Below, one piece after another: positions 56,054-64,000 of a DNA stretch of 64,000 nt (the stretch's first letter is position 1; every line of letters begins with the position of its first letter). Under the pieces are notes generated by a model. That model searched no databases. It saw nothing but the letters and a program-made list of their open reading frames with translations, and was not told where the DNA came from. Made by a program: the position numbers and the translations under genes. Origin of the DNA: Bacteroidales bacterium (GTDB lineage Bacteria; Bacteroidota; Bacteroidia; Bacteroidales; Muribaculaceae); the NCBI GenBank assembly GCA_014800845.1, contig JAAVFJ010000003.1, positions 1 to 64,000 of the forward strand. Reading direction: 5' to 3'.

Positions 56054-56770
56054 CTATTCAAAATAGAAAGTCAGGACAATCATATTATTCTTCACCTTCT
56101 TGAGCGAGTCGGTAATCTTCATTGTTTGCGGGTCGTCCACCAGGTCCGGACGGTCATGCTTGAGCACATCGGTCAGTCCGAAGCAGAATTTTATCTCCGG
56201 ATTGAGCTTGAAGAAGGGGAGATAGAAATCGCAGCCCAGGCCGAGAGTGAGATAAGCATCGGCCGTGTTAAACTGCAGATAGTCACTGCGCTTCTTGCTC
56301 ACATCAAGTGTTCCCATCACGCCCACCGTCACGTAAGGGCGCGAATTTAGCCAGCGGTCGCCCGAGATTTTCAGGTCAAGCGGAAGCACCACGTAAGCAC
56401 TCTTCACATCCTGGCGCTCCTCCACACCGCTCACACTTTCGCGAAACGTCACCGTCTTGTTGCCGAAATACATGCCCGGGCTGAGCCTGAGATTAAAATG
56501 CTTTCCGAGCCTGAGGTCGCCGAGCACATTAACGCAGAAGCCGGGCGAATAAGCCGGCACCTCGCTCCACCACGACTGCCCCTCGGGGGTGACATAGCCA
56601 TTATGAGTGAACTTCAGATCCTGAAAGTGCATACCCACCGAGAAGCCCAGATGCAGCGGCTTCTGATCGGCATAGGGCCTGTTGGGCACAAAATCATTAC
56701 GCTGCGCCGCCGCGGGGAGCAGAGCGCAGACAGCCAGCAGGCAGGAAAATATGAGCCGTAAGCTTTTCAT
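56054..56770 (-). CDS. porT: PorT-family outer-membrane beta-barrel protein
   Basis: LHLGFSVGMHFQDLKFTHNG; LRLSPGMYFGNKTVTF; upstream of porP/K/L/M/N. Confidence 0.82.
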   Translation of the reverse strand: MKSLRLIFSCLLAVCALLPAAAQRNDFVPNRPYADQKPLHLGFSVGMHFQDLKFTHNGYVTPEGQSWWSEVPAYSPGFCVNVLGDLRLGKHFNLRLSPGMYFGNKTVTFRESVSGVEERQDVKSAYVVLPLDLKISGDRWLNSRPYVTVGVMGTLDVSKKRSDYLQFNTADAYLTLGLGCDFYLPFFKLNPEIKFCFGLTDVLKHDRPDLVDDPQTMKITDSLKKVKNNMIVLTFYFE

Positions 56771-57033
56771 TGATTAATTAACGCCCCTTTCGGCTGATTA
56801 TTGCATGGTGTGCAGATGTCAAAAATCAAGCCCGGGCTTCTTGCCTAGTGATACGCTATTGGCGCAATAAAAGTTGATTTGGAAACAAAAAAGCTCCTCA
56901 ATTCCGCCGAAATGAAAATAAAATCAATTGCTTAAAGCGATGTATGTACCTGATAATCAATAACTTATAAAATTACTGTAAAATAATTGCAGAAAAAACC
57001 GAGCAAAAGTTTGCAAAAATGATTTTGATTTAT

Positions 57034-57041
57034 TAACTTTG
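57034..57041 (+). promoter_or_regulatory. -7 box TAACTTTG with TTTG 20 nt upstream
   Basis: TTTG-N20-TAACTTTG before 57085. Confidence 0.7.
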
Positions 57042-57084
57042 GAGCGAATATCTTTAAAATAATTAACTTAAAAACTCTATCCTC

Positions 57085-57801
57085 ATGACAAAGTTGGCAA
57101 GATTAGTAGGCTTCAAAGAGTTCTTAATAGGTTTGTTGCCATTTTGGGCTATGTTTGTTGCATGCGATTCAGAGCGTAATGATGAGCCGGTAATGGACAA
57201 TCAAGAAGATAACACGGAGCAAGTAACAGATGATGCCGAGATGCCTGATGATGGCATGCGATGGATTGAAAATGCCCCGAGTAAATCCGAATTCGACCGC
57301 CTTGTCTTAGGCAAAACATGGGAAAAGCAGGCCTTAACCTATTTGGATTCTCGCGGAAATGAATTACCTTTTCACCTATGGATTGGTGGTGGATTATTTG
57401 AGCCTTGGGGGTTTAAGCTTGAGACCGATTCAAGTCTGATTGCAGATGCAGGTACCCCGTTTTTGTATCCGCAGATGTGCTATAAACGGACATGGGTCTA
57501 TGATGAGAAGACAGGTAGGGTATCTCTATTTTCAAATGAAATTGTGAAACCGGCTTCATGGAATTCGTCTGCTTACTATTTAGTTGAGTCTCTGACAGAA
57601 GATGAAATAGTATTACGAGGACAATTTGGCTGCCTCCGTAAATATGATTATGAATATATAAATGAGTTGCCGATTCCTGAAGGTGCGGAAAGAGAAGTAG
57701 ATGCAGATTCTTATGGTCGTGCAGTTTATAAAACTGTGCCAGCCGATGAAGTGACCGCATTTTGGGACAGGTATCCCGAAATGGAAAATATTTATCATTA
57801 A
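57085..57801 (+). CDS. hypothetical lipoprotein
   Basis: lipobox FVACDS; acidic linker; related to next gene. Confidence 0.75.
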   Translation: MTKLARLVGFKEFLIGLLPFWAMFVACDSERNDEPVMDNQEDNTEQVTDDAEMPDDGMRWIENAPSKSEFDRLVLGKTWEKQALTYLDSRGNELPFHLWIGGGLFEPWGFKLETDSSLIADAGTPFLYPQMCYKRTWVYDEKTGRVSLFSNEIVKPASWNSSAYYLVESLTEDEIVLRGQFGCLRKYDYEYINELPIPEGAEREVDADSYGRAVYKTVPADEVTAFWDRYPEMENIYH

Positions 57802-57842
57802 TGGTGTAAAACTTTAAACAATATGTTAATACTTTATTGAAT

Positions 57843-58526
57843 ATGAATAATAAGTTTTTTTCTTTTTTGTGTTTGTTGGCTTGCATCTTTTGCGCGTGCG
57901 ACAAAGATAGCATTGATGCTCCGGAGGTGCAGCCGAGTGTAACTACTCCGGCAGAGGGTGAACCCGACCAGTCGGAAACTCCGGTCGTTAGCTCTGAGTT
58001 CCCTACCTTTGACGAGGTGAAGAGGTGTGTAGAAGGCAAGACGTTTATATGCGACTTAGATGAGGCCGGCCATACACAAGAGACCTATGTAGACTTTAAA
58101 GGTCGTGAAATTTCTGTTGATGAATTTTGGAAGCATAGCGGTATTGCAGGTTATGTTTTTGGCTTAGCCGGTCTGTCATTTGATGATGACAACGTACGCA
58201 TAGCAAGACATATCATTTATACCCCTTCATTTAGCGATGTCGGTACTTGGACTTACGACGAAGCTACCGGACTGTTAGAGGCCAAGCTAAGTATGGATGG
58301 CTATGAATATAAGTACAGATGCGTTATAGAGTCTGTGGCAGAGACTCAGATTGCAGTGCGCACAGAGTTTGGCATAGTACCTTTGGGAATCTATGAGCTT
58401 GCTCACGGTATGGAATATACCGGTGAGTTTGGTCGGGATGATGATTCTTATGCAAAGGCTACTTATGTGGTTGTATCTGATGCAGATGCAAAAGCCTTTT
58501 GGGAGGATTACCCGGTAAGCCAATAG
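57843..58526 (+). CDS. hypothetical lipoprotein, paralogue of preceding gene
   Basis: lipobox FCACDK; TWTYDE.TG and AFW..YP motifs shared with 57085-57801. Confidence 0.75.
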   Translation: MNNKFFSFLCLLACIFCACDKDSIDAPEVQPSVTTPAEGEPDQSETPVVSSEFPTFDEVKRCVEGKTFICDLDEAGHTQETYVDFKGREISVDEFWKHSGIAGYVFGLAGLSFDDDNVRIARHIIYTPSFSDVGTWTYDEATGLLEAKLSMDGYEYKYRCVIESVAETQIAVRTEFGIVPLGIYELAHGMEYTGEFGRDDDSYAKATYVVVSDADAKAFWEDYPVSQ

Positions 58527-58546
58527 ATGATAAGTGAATGAATTGG

Positions 58547-58579
58547 ACGGAGCGGTGCGCTAAGGGCGGACCGCTCCGT
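58547..58579 (+). terminator. hairpin ACGGAGCGGT...ACCGCTCCGT + T-rich tail
   Basis: 10-bp perfect stem. Confidence 0.7.
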
Positions 58580-58660
58580 TATTTTGATGTCGCAACAGTG
58601 GCGGCGCTTGGTGGAAATAGGGGAGCCTGGCAGAAATTTTGTCAGGTGCGGGAAAATTTG

Positions 58661-58668
58661 TAACTTTG
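58661..58668 (+). promoter_or_regulatory. -7 box TAACTTTG with TTTG 19 nt upstream
   Basis: 25 nt before carA ATG. Confidence 0.7.
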
Positions 58669-58693
58669 CGCAACCGAAATTCATATAGAACCG

Positions 58694-59782
58694 ATGCAAG
58701 CAAACAGCGCACCGAAGAAGGCTGTACTCACTCTTGAAGATGGCAGCCGTTTTGAGGGCTTTTCTTTTGGCTACGACCAGCAGCCCACAGCCGGAGAGGT
58801 AGTTTTCAACACCGCTATGACCGGCTATCCGGAGAGTTTGACCGACCCTTCCTATGAGGGGCAGATCCTTGTCACCACTTATCCCATACTTGGCAACTAT
58901 GGCGTGCCGGCCAAGGAGGTGAAGAGTGAGGCCGGAGTCAGTGATTATTTTGAATCAAGTCACATTCACTGTAAAGCAATAGTTTGCCAGGACTACAGCT
59001 TCGTGCCGAGTCACTGGCAGGCAACACGTTCGCTGCAGGATTGGCTCAAGGAGGAGAAGATTCCGGGTATCTACGGCATTGACACCCGCGCGCTGACCAA
59101 GCTGCTCCGCGAAAAGGGCAGCATGCTCGGTAAGATTACCTTCGAGGGTGGCGAGGACACTGATTTCTATGACCCCAACAAGGAGAATCTCATAGCCCGC
59201 GTAAGCACCAAGGAGGTGAAGGAGTTTGGAGAAGGGGAGAAGAGAGTGGTGCTCGTGGACTGCGGCACCAAGTACAACATTATCCGCTGTCTGACGCGCC
59301 GCGGCGTGAAGGTGACGCTTGTGCCCTGGGATTTTGATTTCAACACGCTTGATTACGACGGCCTGTTCATCTCCAACGGTCCCGGTTCCCCCGAGTTTGC
59401 CGAAAAGACTGTGGAGCATATTCGCGAGGCCATGCGTCGCGAGAAGCCCATCTGCGGCATCTGCATGGGCAATCAGCTCCTCTCAAAGGCTGCCGGCGCT
59501 AAGATCTACAAGCTCAAATATGGCCACCGTTCCCACAATCAGCCCGTGCGCCTCATGGGCACCGACAAGTGCTACATCACAAGTCAGAACCATGGCTTCG
59601 CAGTGGACAACGACACCATACCCGCCGACTGGGAACCCCACTTTATTAATATGAACGACGGTACAAACGAGGGCATCCGCCACCGCAGCAAGCCCTGGTT
59701 TTCCGCTCAGTTCCACCCCGAGGCCTCTTCCGGTCCGAAGGATACAGAGTTTATTTTCGACGAATTTATTAAGCTTCTTTAA
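58694..59782 (+). CDS. carA: carbamoyl-phosphate synthase small subunit
   Basis: FNTAMTGYPESLTDPSYEGQILV; CGICMGNQLLSKAAGAK; SAQFHPEASSGP. Confidence 0.97.
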   Translation: MQANSAPKKAVLTLEDGSRFEGFSFGYDQQPTAGEVVFNTAMTGYPESLTDPSYEGQILVTTYPILGNYGVPAKEVKSEAGVSDYFESSHIHCKAIVCQDYSFVPSHWQATRSLQDWLKEEKIPGIYGIDTRALTKLLREKGSMLGKITFEGGEDTDFYDPNKENLIARVSTKEVKEFGEGEKRVVLVDCGTKYNIIRCLTRRGVKVTLVPWDFDFNTLDYDGLFISNGPGSPEFAEKTVEHIREAMRREKPICGICMGNQLLSKAAGAKIYKLKYGHRSHNQPVRLMGTDKCYITSQNHGFAVDNDTIPADWEPHFINMNDGTNEGIRHRSKPWFSAQFHPEASSGPKDTEFIFDEFIKLL

Positions 59783-59797
59783 TACGATCCTCCTGAT

Positions 59798-62700
59798 ATG
59801 CAACAGATTAAGAAAGTGCTCCTGCTTGGTTCCGGAGCTTTGAAGATAGGCGAGGCCGGCGAATTTGACTACTCCGGCTCTCAGGCGCTGAAAGCTATGA
59901 AGGAGGAGGGCATTGAGACTATCCTCATCAATCCCAATATAGCCACGGTGCAGACCTCCGATGGTTTTGCTGACCGCATCTATTTCCTGCCCGTGACCCC
60001 TTATTTTGTGCGCAAGGTGATAGAGAAGGAGCGCCCCGACGGCATCTTCCTGGCCTTCGGCGGACAGACGGCTCTCAACTGCGGCGTGCAGATTTATGAA
60101 GACGGCACTCTGGAGGAATTCGGCGTGCGTGTGCTCGGCACACCGGTGCAGGCTATCATGGACACCGAGGACCGCGAGCTCTTCGTGCGCAAGCTCGACG
60201 AAATCGACGTGAAGACCATCAAGAGTGAGGCTGTGACGAGCGTGGAGAGCGCTCTGGCGGCTGCCGACCAGCTCGGCTACCCCGTGATTGTGCGTGCGGC
60301 TTACGCTCTGGGCGGCCTCGGTTCCGGTTTCTGCGACGACCGCGAGCAGCTCATCTCTCTCGTGGAGAAGGCGCTGGCATTCTCTCCGCAGGTGCTTGTG
60401 GAGAAGTCGCTCCGCGGATGGAAAGAGGTGGAGTATGAGGTGGTGCGTGACCGCTTCGACAACTGTATCACTGTCTGCAACATGGAGAACTTCGACCCGC
60501 TGGGTATCCACACCGGCGAGAGCATCGTGGTGGCCCCCTCGCAGACTCTGAGCAATGAGGACTACCACATGCTGCGCAAGCTCGCCATCAAGATTATCCG
60601 CCACGTGGGCATCGTGGGTGAGTGCAACGTGCAGTATGCCTATGACCCGCAGAGCATGGACTACCGCGTGATTGAGGTGAACGCCCGCCTGTCTCGTTCA
60701 TCGGCGCTGGCTTCGAAGGCTACGGGCTACCCGCTGGCATTCGTGGCTGCGAAGCTTGGCCTGGGCTACGGCCTTTTTGACCTCAAGAACTCTGTGACCA
60801 AGAGCACTTCGGCCTTCTTCGAGCCCGCTCTGGATTATATAGTGTGTAAGATTCCCCGCTGGGACCTCGGCAAATTCCACGGTGTGCGCCGCGAAATCGG
60901 CTCATCCATGAAGAGTGTGGGCGAGGTGATGGCCATAGGCCGCACCTTCGAAGAGGTGATTCAGAAGGGTCTGCGCATGATTGGTCAGGGCATGCACGGC
61001 TTCGTGGAGAACAAGAATATTAGCATCCCCGATATAGACAAGGCGCTTGCCGAACCCACTGACCGCCGTATCTTCGTGATAGCCAAGGCGCTGCGTCAGG
61101 GTTACACGGTGGAGCGCATCCATGAGCTCACAAAGATTGACCGCTGGTTCCTGGAGAAGCTCTCAAACATAATCCGCACCAACTTTGAGCTGGAGAAGTA
61201 TGACGACATCAACGCTCTGCCCGCCGACCTCCTGCGTCTGGCCAAGCAGCAGGGCTTCAGCGACTTCCAGGTGGCCCGCGCTCTCTATGGCGACCGCATG
61301 CACAAGGAGAGCGCTCAGCTGAGCGACACGGTGCGCGCATGCCGTTTGCAGCATCACATCACTCCGGTGGTGAAGCAGATCGACACACTCGCCGCTGAGT
61401 ATCCCGCGCAGACTAACTACCTGTATCTCACCTACAACGGTACCCACAACGATGTGGATTACAAGGGTGACCACCGCTCGGTGGTGGTGCTTGGTTCCGG
61501 CGCTTACCGTATCGGCTCCAGCGTGGAGTTTGACTGGTGTGGCGTAAACGCGCTGATGACCTGTGCCAAAGAGGGTTACCGCCCCGTGATGATAAATTAT
61601 AACCCGGAGACCGTAAGCACGGACTATGACATGTGCGAGCGCCTCTACTTCGATGAGCTCACCTATGAGCGCGTCATGGACATACTCGACCTCGAAGCTC
61701 CCCACGGCGTGATTCTCAGCACCGGCGGTCAGATTCCCAACAATCTGGCTATGCGCCTTGATGCCGCCCACGTAAACATTCTTGGCACTCAGGCTGCCGA
61801 CATCGACAACGCTGAGGACCGCAACAAGTTCTCAAGCCTCTGCGACGAAATCGGCGTGGACCAGCCCCGCTGGCGTGAGCTTACGAGCCTGGCCGACATT
61901 GACGAGTTTGTGGCCGAGGTTGGCTTCCCCGTGCTCGTGCGCCCCAGTTATGTGCTCTCAGGCGCGGCGATGAATGTCTGCTCCAACGAGGATGAGCTCG
62001 AACGCTTCCTCAAGCTGGCCGCCAATGTGAGCAAGCAGCACCCCGTGGTGGTGAGCGAATTCATCCAGGGTGCCAAGGAGATAGAGCTCGACGCCGTGGC
62101 TCAGGAGGGTGAAATCAAGCTCTACGCCATCAGCGAACACATAGAATTTGCCGGTGTGCACTCCGGCGATGCCACCATACAGTTCCCCCCGCAGAAGCTC
62201 TACGTGGAGACCATGCGCCGCATAAAGAAAATTTCCGGCAAGATTGCCCGCGCGCTTCATATCTCCGGACCTTTCAACATCCAGTTCCTCGCTAAGGACA
62301 ACGATATCAAGGTAATAGAGTGCAACCTGCGTGCCTCTCGCTCGTTCCCCTTCGTGAGCAAGGTTTCCAAGCAGAATTTCATAGACATGGCCACTCGCGT
62401 CATGCTCGGAATCCCTGTGGAGAAGACCGCCGGACGCGCCTTTGACCTGGACTACGTGGGTGTGAAAGCCAGCCAGTTCAGCTTCTCGCGTCTGCAGGGC
62501 GCCGACCCCGTGCTCGGTGTGGACATGAGCTCTACCGGCGAGGTGGGCTGCATAGGCGATGATACCTCTGAAGCAGTGCTTAAGGCCATGCTCTCAGTGG
62601 GTTACACCATCCCCCGCAAAGACCGCAAGATACTCATCTCTTCCGGCACCGTCAAGTCAAAGGTGAGCCTGCTCGATGCCGCCCGTCTGCTTCACCGCAA

Positions 62701-63022
62701 GGGCTACACCATCTGCGCCACCGAAGGCACCCACGACTTCCTCAGCGAAAACGGTGTCCCCTCAGTGCGCGTCTATATGCCTAACGAGCAGGGCAAGCCC
62801 CAAGCCATCGACATGCTTCACTCCAAGGAGATAGACTTCGTGGTGAATATTCCCAAGAATCTGACTCCCAAGGAGTTGAGCAATGGCTACAAGGTGCGTC
62901 GCGCCGCCGTGGACCTCAACATACCGCTGATTACCAACGCGCGCCTGGCCTCTGCCTTCATTCAGGCCTTCTGCGAAATCAGCCTTGACCAGGTACCCAT
63001 CAAGAGCTGGAACGAATACTGA
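59798..63022 (+). CDS. carB: carbamoyl-phosphate synthase large subunit
   Basis: KVLLLGSGALKIGEAGEFDYSGSQALKA; two ATP-grasp halves; C-terminal MGS-like domain. Confidence 0.97.
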   Translation: MQQIKKVLLLGSGALKIGEAGEFDYSGSQALKAMKEEGIETILINPNIATVQTSDGFADRIYFLPVTPYFVRKVIEKERPDGIFLAFGGQTALNCGVQIYEDGTLEEFGVRVLGTPVQAIMDTEDRELFVRKLDEIDVKTIKSEAVTSVESALAAADQLGYPVIVRAAYALGGLGSGFCDDREQLISLVEKALAFSPQVLVEKSLRGWKEVEYEVVRDRFDNCITVCNMENFDPLGIHTGESIVVAPSQTLSNEDYHMLRKLAIKIIRHVGIVGECNVQYAYDPQSMDYRVIEVNARLSRSSALASKATGYPLAFVAAKLGLGYGLFDLKNSVTKSTSAFFEPALDYIVCKIPRWDLGKFHGVRREIGSSMKSVGEVMAIGRTFEEVIQKGLRMIGQGMHGFVENKNISIPDIDKALAEPTDRRIFVIAKALRQGYTVERIHELTKIDRWFLEKLSNIIRTNFELEKYDDINALPADLLRLAKQQGFSDFQVARALYGDRMHKESAQLSDTVRACRLQHHITPVVKQIDTLAAEYPAQTNYLYLTYNGTHNDVDYKGDHRSVVVLGSGAYRIGSSVEFDWCGVNALMTCAKEGYRPVMINYNPETVSTDYDMCERLYFDELTYERVMDILDLEAPHGVILSTGGQIPNNLAMRLDAAHVNILGTQAADIDNAEDRNKFSSLCDEIGVDQPRWRELTSLADIDEFVAEVGFPVLVRPSYVLSGAAMNVCSNEDELERFLKLAANVSKQHPVVVSEFIQGAKEIELDAVAQEGEIKLYAISEHIEFAGVHSGDATIQFPPQKLYVETMRRIKKISGKIARALHISGPFNIQFLAKDNDIKVIECNLRASRSFPFVSKVSKQNFIDMATRVMLGIPVEKTAGRAFDLDYVGVKASQFSFSRLQGADPVLGVDMSSTGEVGCIGDDTSEAVLKAMLSVGYTIPRKDRKILISSGTVKSKVSLLDAARLLHRKGYTICATEGTHDFLSENGVPSVRVYMPNEQGKPQAIDMLHSKEIDFVVNIPKNLTPKELSNGYKVRRAAVDLNIPLITNARLASAFIQAFCEISLDQVPIKSWNEY

Positions 63023-64000
63023 TGCTTTTCAATTCCTTTGCGTTCCTGTGTGTAATCCCCGTAGTGCTGTTCGTGTACTACTTGGCCATCCACGCATGTT
63101 CGCCTAAAGGAAACAGACTTACAAATCGCGTGGCTAATGCTCTATTGCTGGGCATAAGCTACGCGTTTTTCTTCTATAATCAGCCCGCCTACACTCTCTT
63201 GCTCTTTGCTCTGACGCTGCTGACCTACCTCTTCGGGCGTCTCTTCGACCGCGGCGAGAAGGGTGACAGCCGCGCTCCGCAATCCGCAAAGCGCAAGCGA
63301 GGGGGGCTCATCACGCTGGCGGTGCTGCTCGTAATCCTCCCTCTGCTCTTCTTTAAATATTACAACTTCCTGCTCGACCTCAGCCTTGACCTCTTCTCGG
63401 CTATGGGTATAGACTGGCATGCTCCCCGCAGCAGCTGGATAGTGCCCCTGGGTATCAGCTTCTTCACCTTTCAGGCTTTGGGTTACGTGTGGGACGTATA
63501 CTACGACCGCATCCGGGCCGAGCGTAATTTTGCCGACTACATGCTCTTCGTGGCCTTCTTCCCCCAGATAGCCTCCGGACCCATCAGCAAGGCTCAGGAC
63601 CTGCTTCCGCAGATCAAGAAACCGCGTCCGCTAAGCTGGCCCGACATAACCGCCGGCATGAAGCTGCTGCTCTGGGGCTACTTCCTGAAAGCTGTCTTTG
63701 CCGACCGCATGGCAATCACTGCCGACATAGTCTTCGGCGCGTGGGAGCACTACTCCGGCTTCTACTGCTTTATCGGCTCCATCATGTACTCGCTGCAGAT
63801 CTACGGCGACTTCGCCGGCTATTCCCTTATGGCCATAGGTGTGGCGCGTATGCTCGGTTTTCGCCTCATCAACAACTTCCAGCGCCCTTATCTCTCCGCC
63901 TCTGTCAGCGAATTCTGGCGCCGTTGGCACATCAGCCTCTCCACCTGGCTACGCGACTACGTCTACATCCCCCTCGGAGGTAACCGCAAAGGGCGCGGAC
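63022..64000 (+). CDS. MBOAT-family O-acyltransferase, AlgI-like (runs off window)
   Basis: MLFNSFAFLCVIPVVLFVYYLA...; SFFTFQALGYVWDVYY, FPQIASGPISKAQDLLPQ, FWRRWHISLSTWLRDYVYIPLGGNRKG; not in ORF track because no stop in window. Confidence 0.92.
   Translation, partial: MLFNSFAFLCVIPVVLFVYYLAIHACSPKGNRLTNRVANALLLGISYAFFFYNQPAYTLLLFALTLLTYLFGRLFDRGEKGDSRAPQSAKRKRGGLITLAVLLVILPLLFFKYYNFLLDLSLDLFSAMGIDWHAPRSSWIVPLGISFFTFQALGYVWDVYYDRIRAERNFADYMLFVAFFPQIASGPISKAQDLLPQIKKPRPLSWPDITAGMKLLLWGYFLKAVFADRMAITADIVFGAWEHYSGFYCFIGSIMYSLQIYGDFAGYSLMAIGVARMLGFRLINNFQRPYLSASVSEFWRRWHISLSTWLRDYVYIPLGGNRKGRG

Noticed and set aside
59483-60604. 373-aa minus-strand ORF
   Set aside because: Antisense shadow of carA/carB.

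Overview
This 64-kb window is almost certainly a Bacteroidales chromosome segment, possibly Muribaculaceae-like (inference). The evidence is Bacteroidota-type promoters (TTTG-N19/20-TAnnTTTG), a porT-porP/sprF-porK(gldK)-L-M-N type IX secretion (T9SS) cluster, a tonB/exbD/exbD/exbB operon and DUF3467/DUF4105/DUF4831 proteins. Most of it is housekeeping: pgk, cysS, aroQ, rbfA, pssA, psd, rluA-type, purE, ispG, topA, M3 peptidase, HU, nnrDE, carAB. The left ~6 kb is accessory. It holds an IS30-family remnant, a truncated C5-methyltransferase fragment and a membrane-anchored PD-(D/E)XK-like protein. The last of these overlaps an unlisted 50-aa, extremely acidic ORF. This is followed by a four-gene operon combining GYF_2, SPFH, TerB-like and zinc-ribbon domains. 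Other items to follow up are a promoter-to-terminator structured RNA (~20.94-21.37 kb) upstream of a Big_2-repeat T9SS-type cargo, an out-of-frame second T9SS-like tail after that gene, an AmgK-RapZ(C-terminal) fusion next to a MurU-like gene, a shared 22-bp inverted-repeat motif at two loci, and three genes whose -7 promoter box lies exactly 4 nt before ATG (candidate leaderless mRNAs). No CRISPR array, rRNA or convincing tRNA was seen. All domain calls come from reading motifs; no searches were run.
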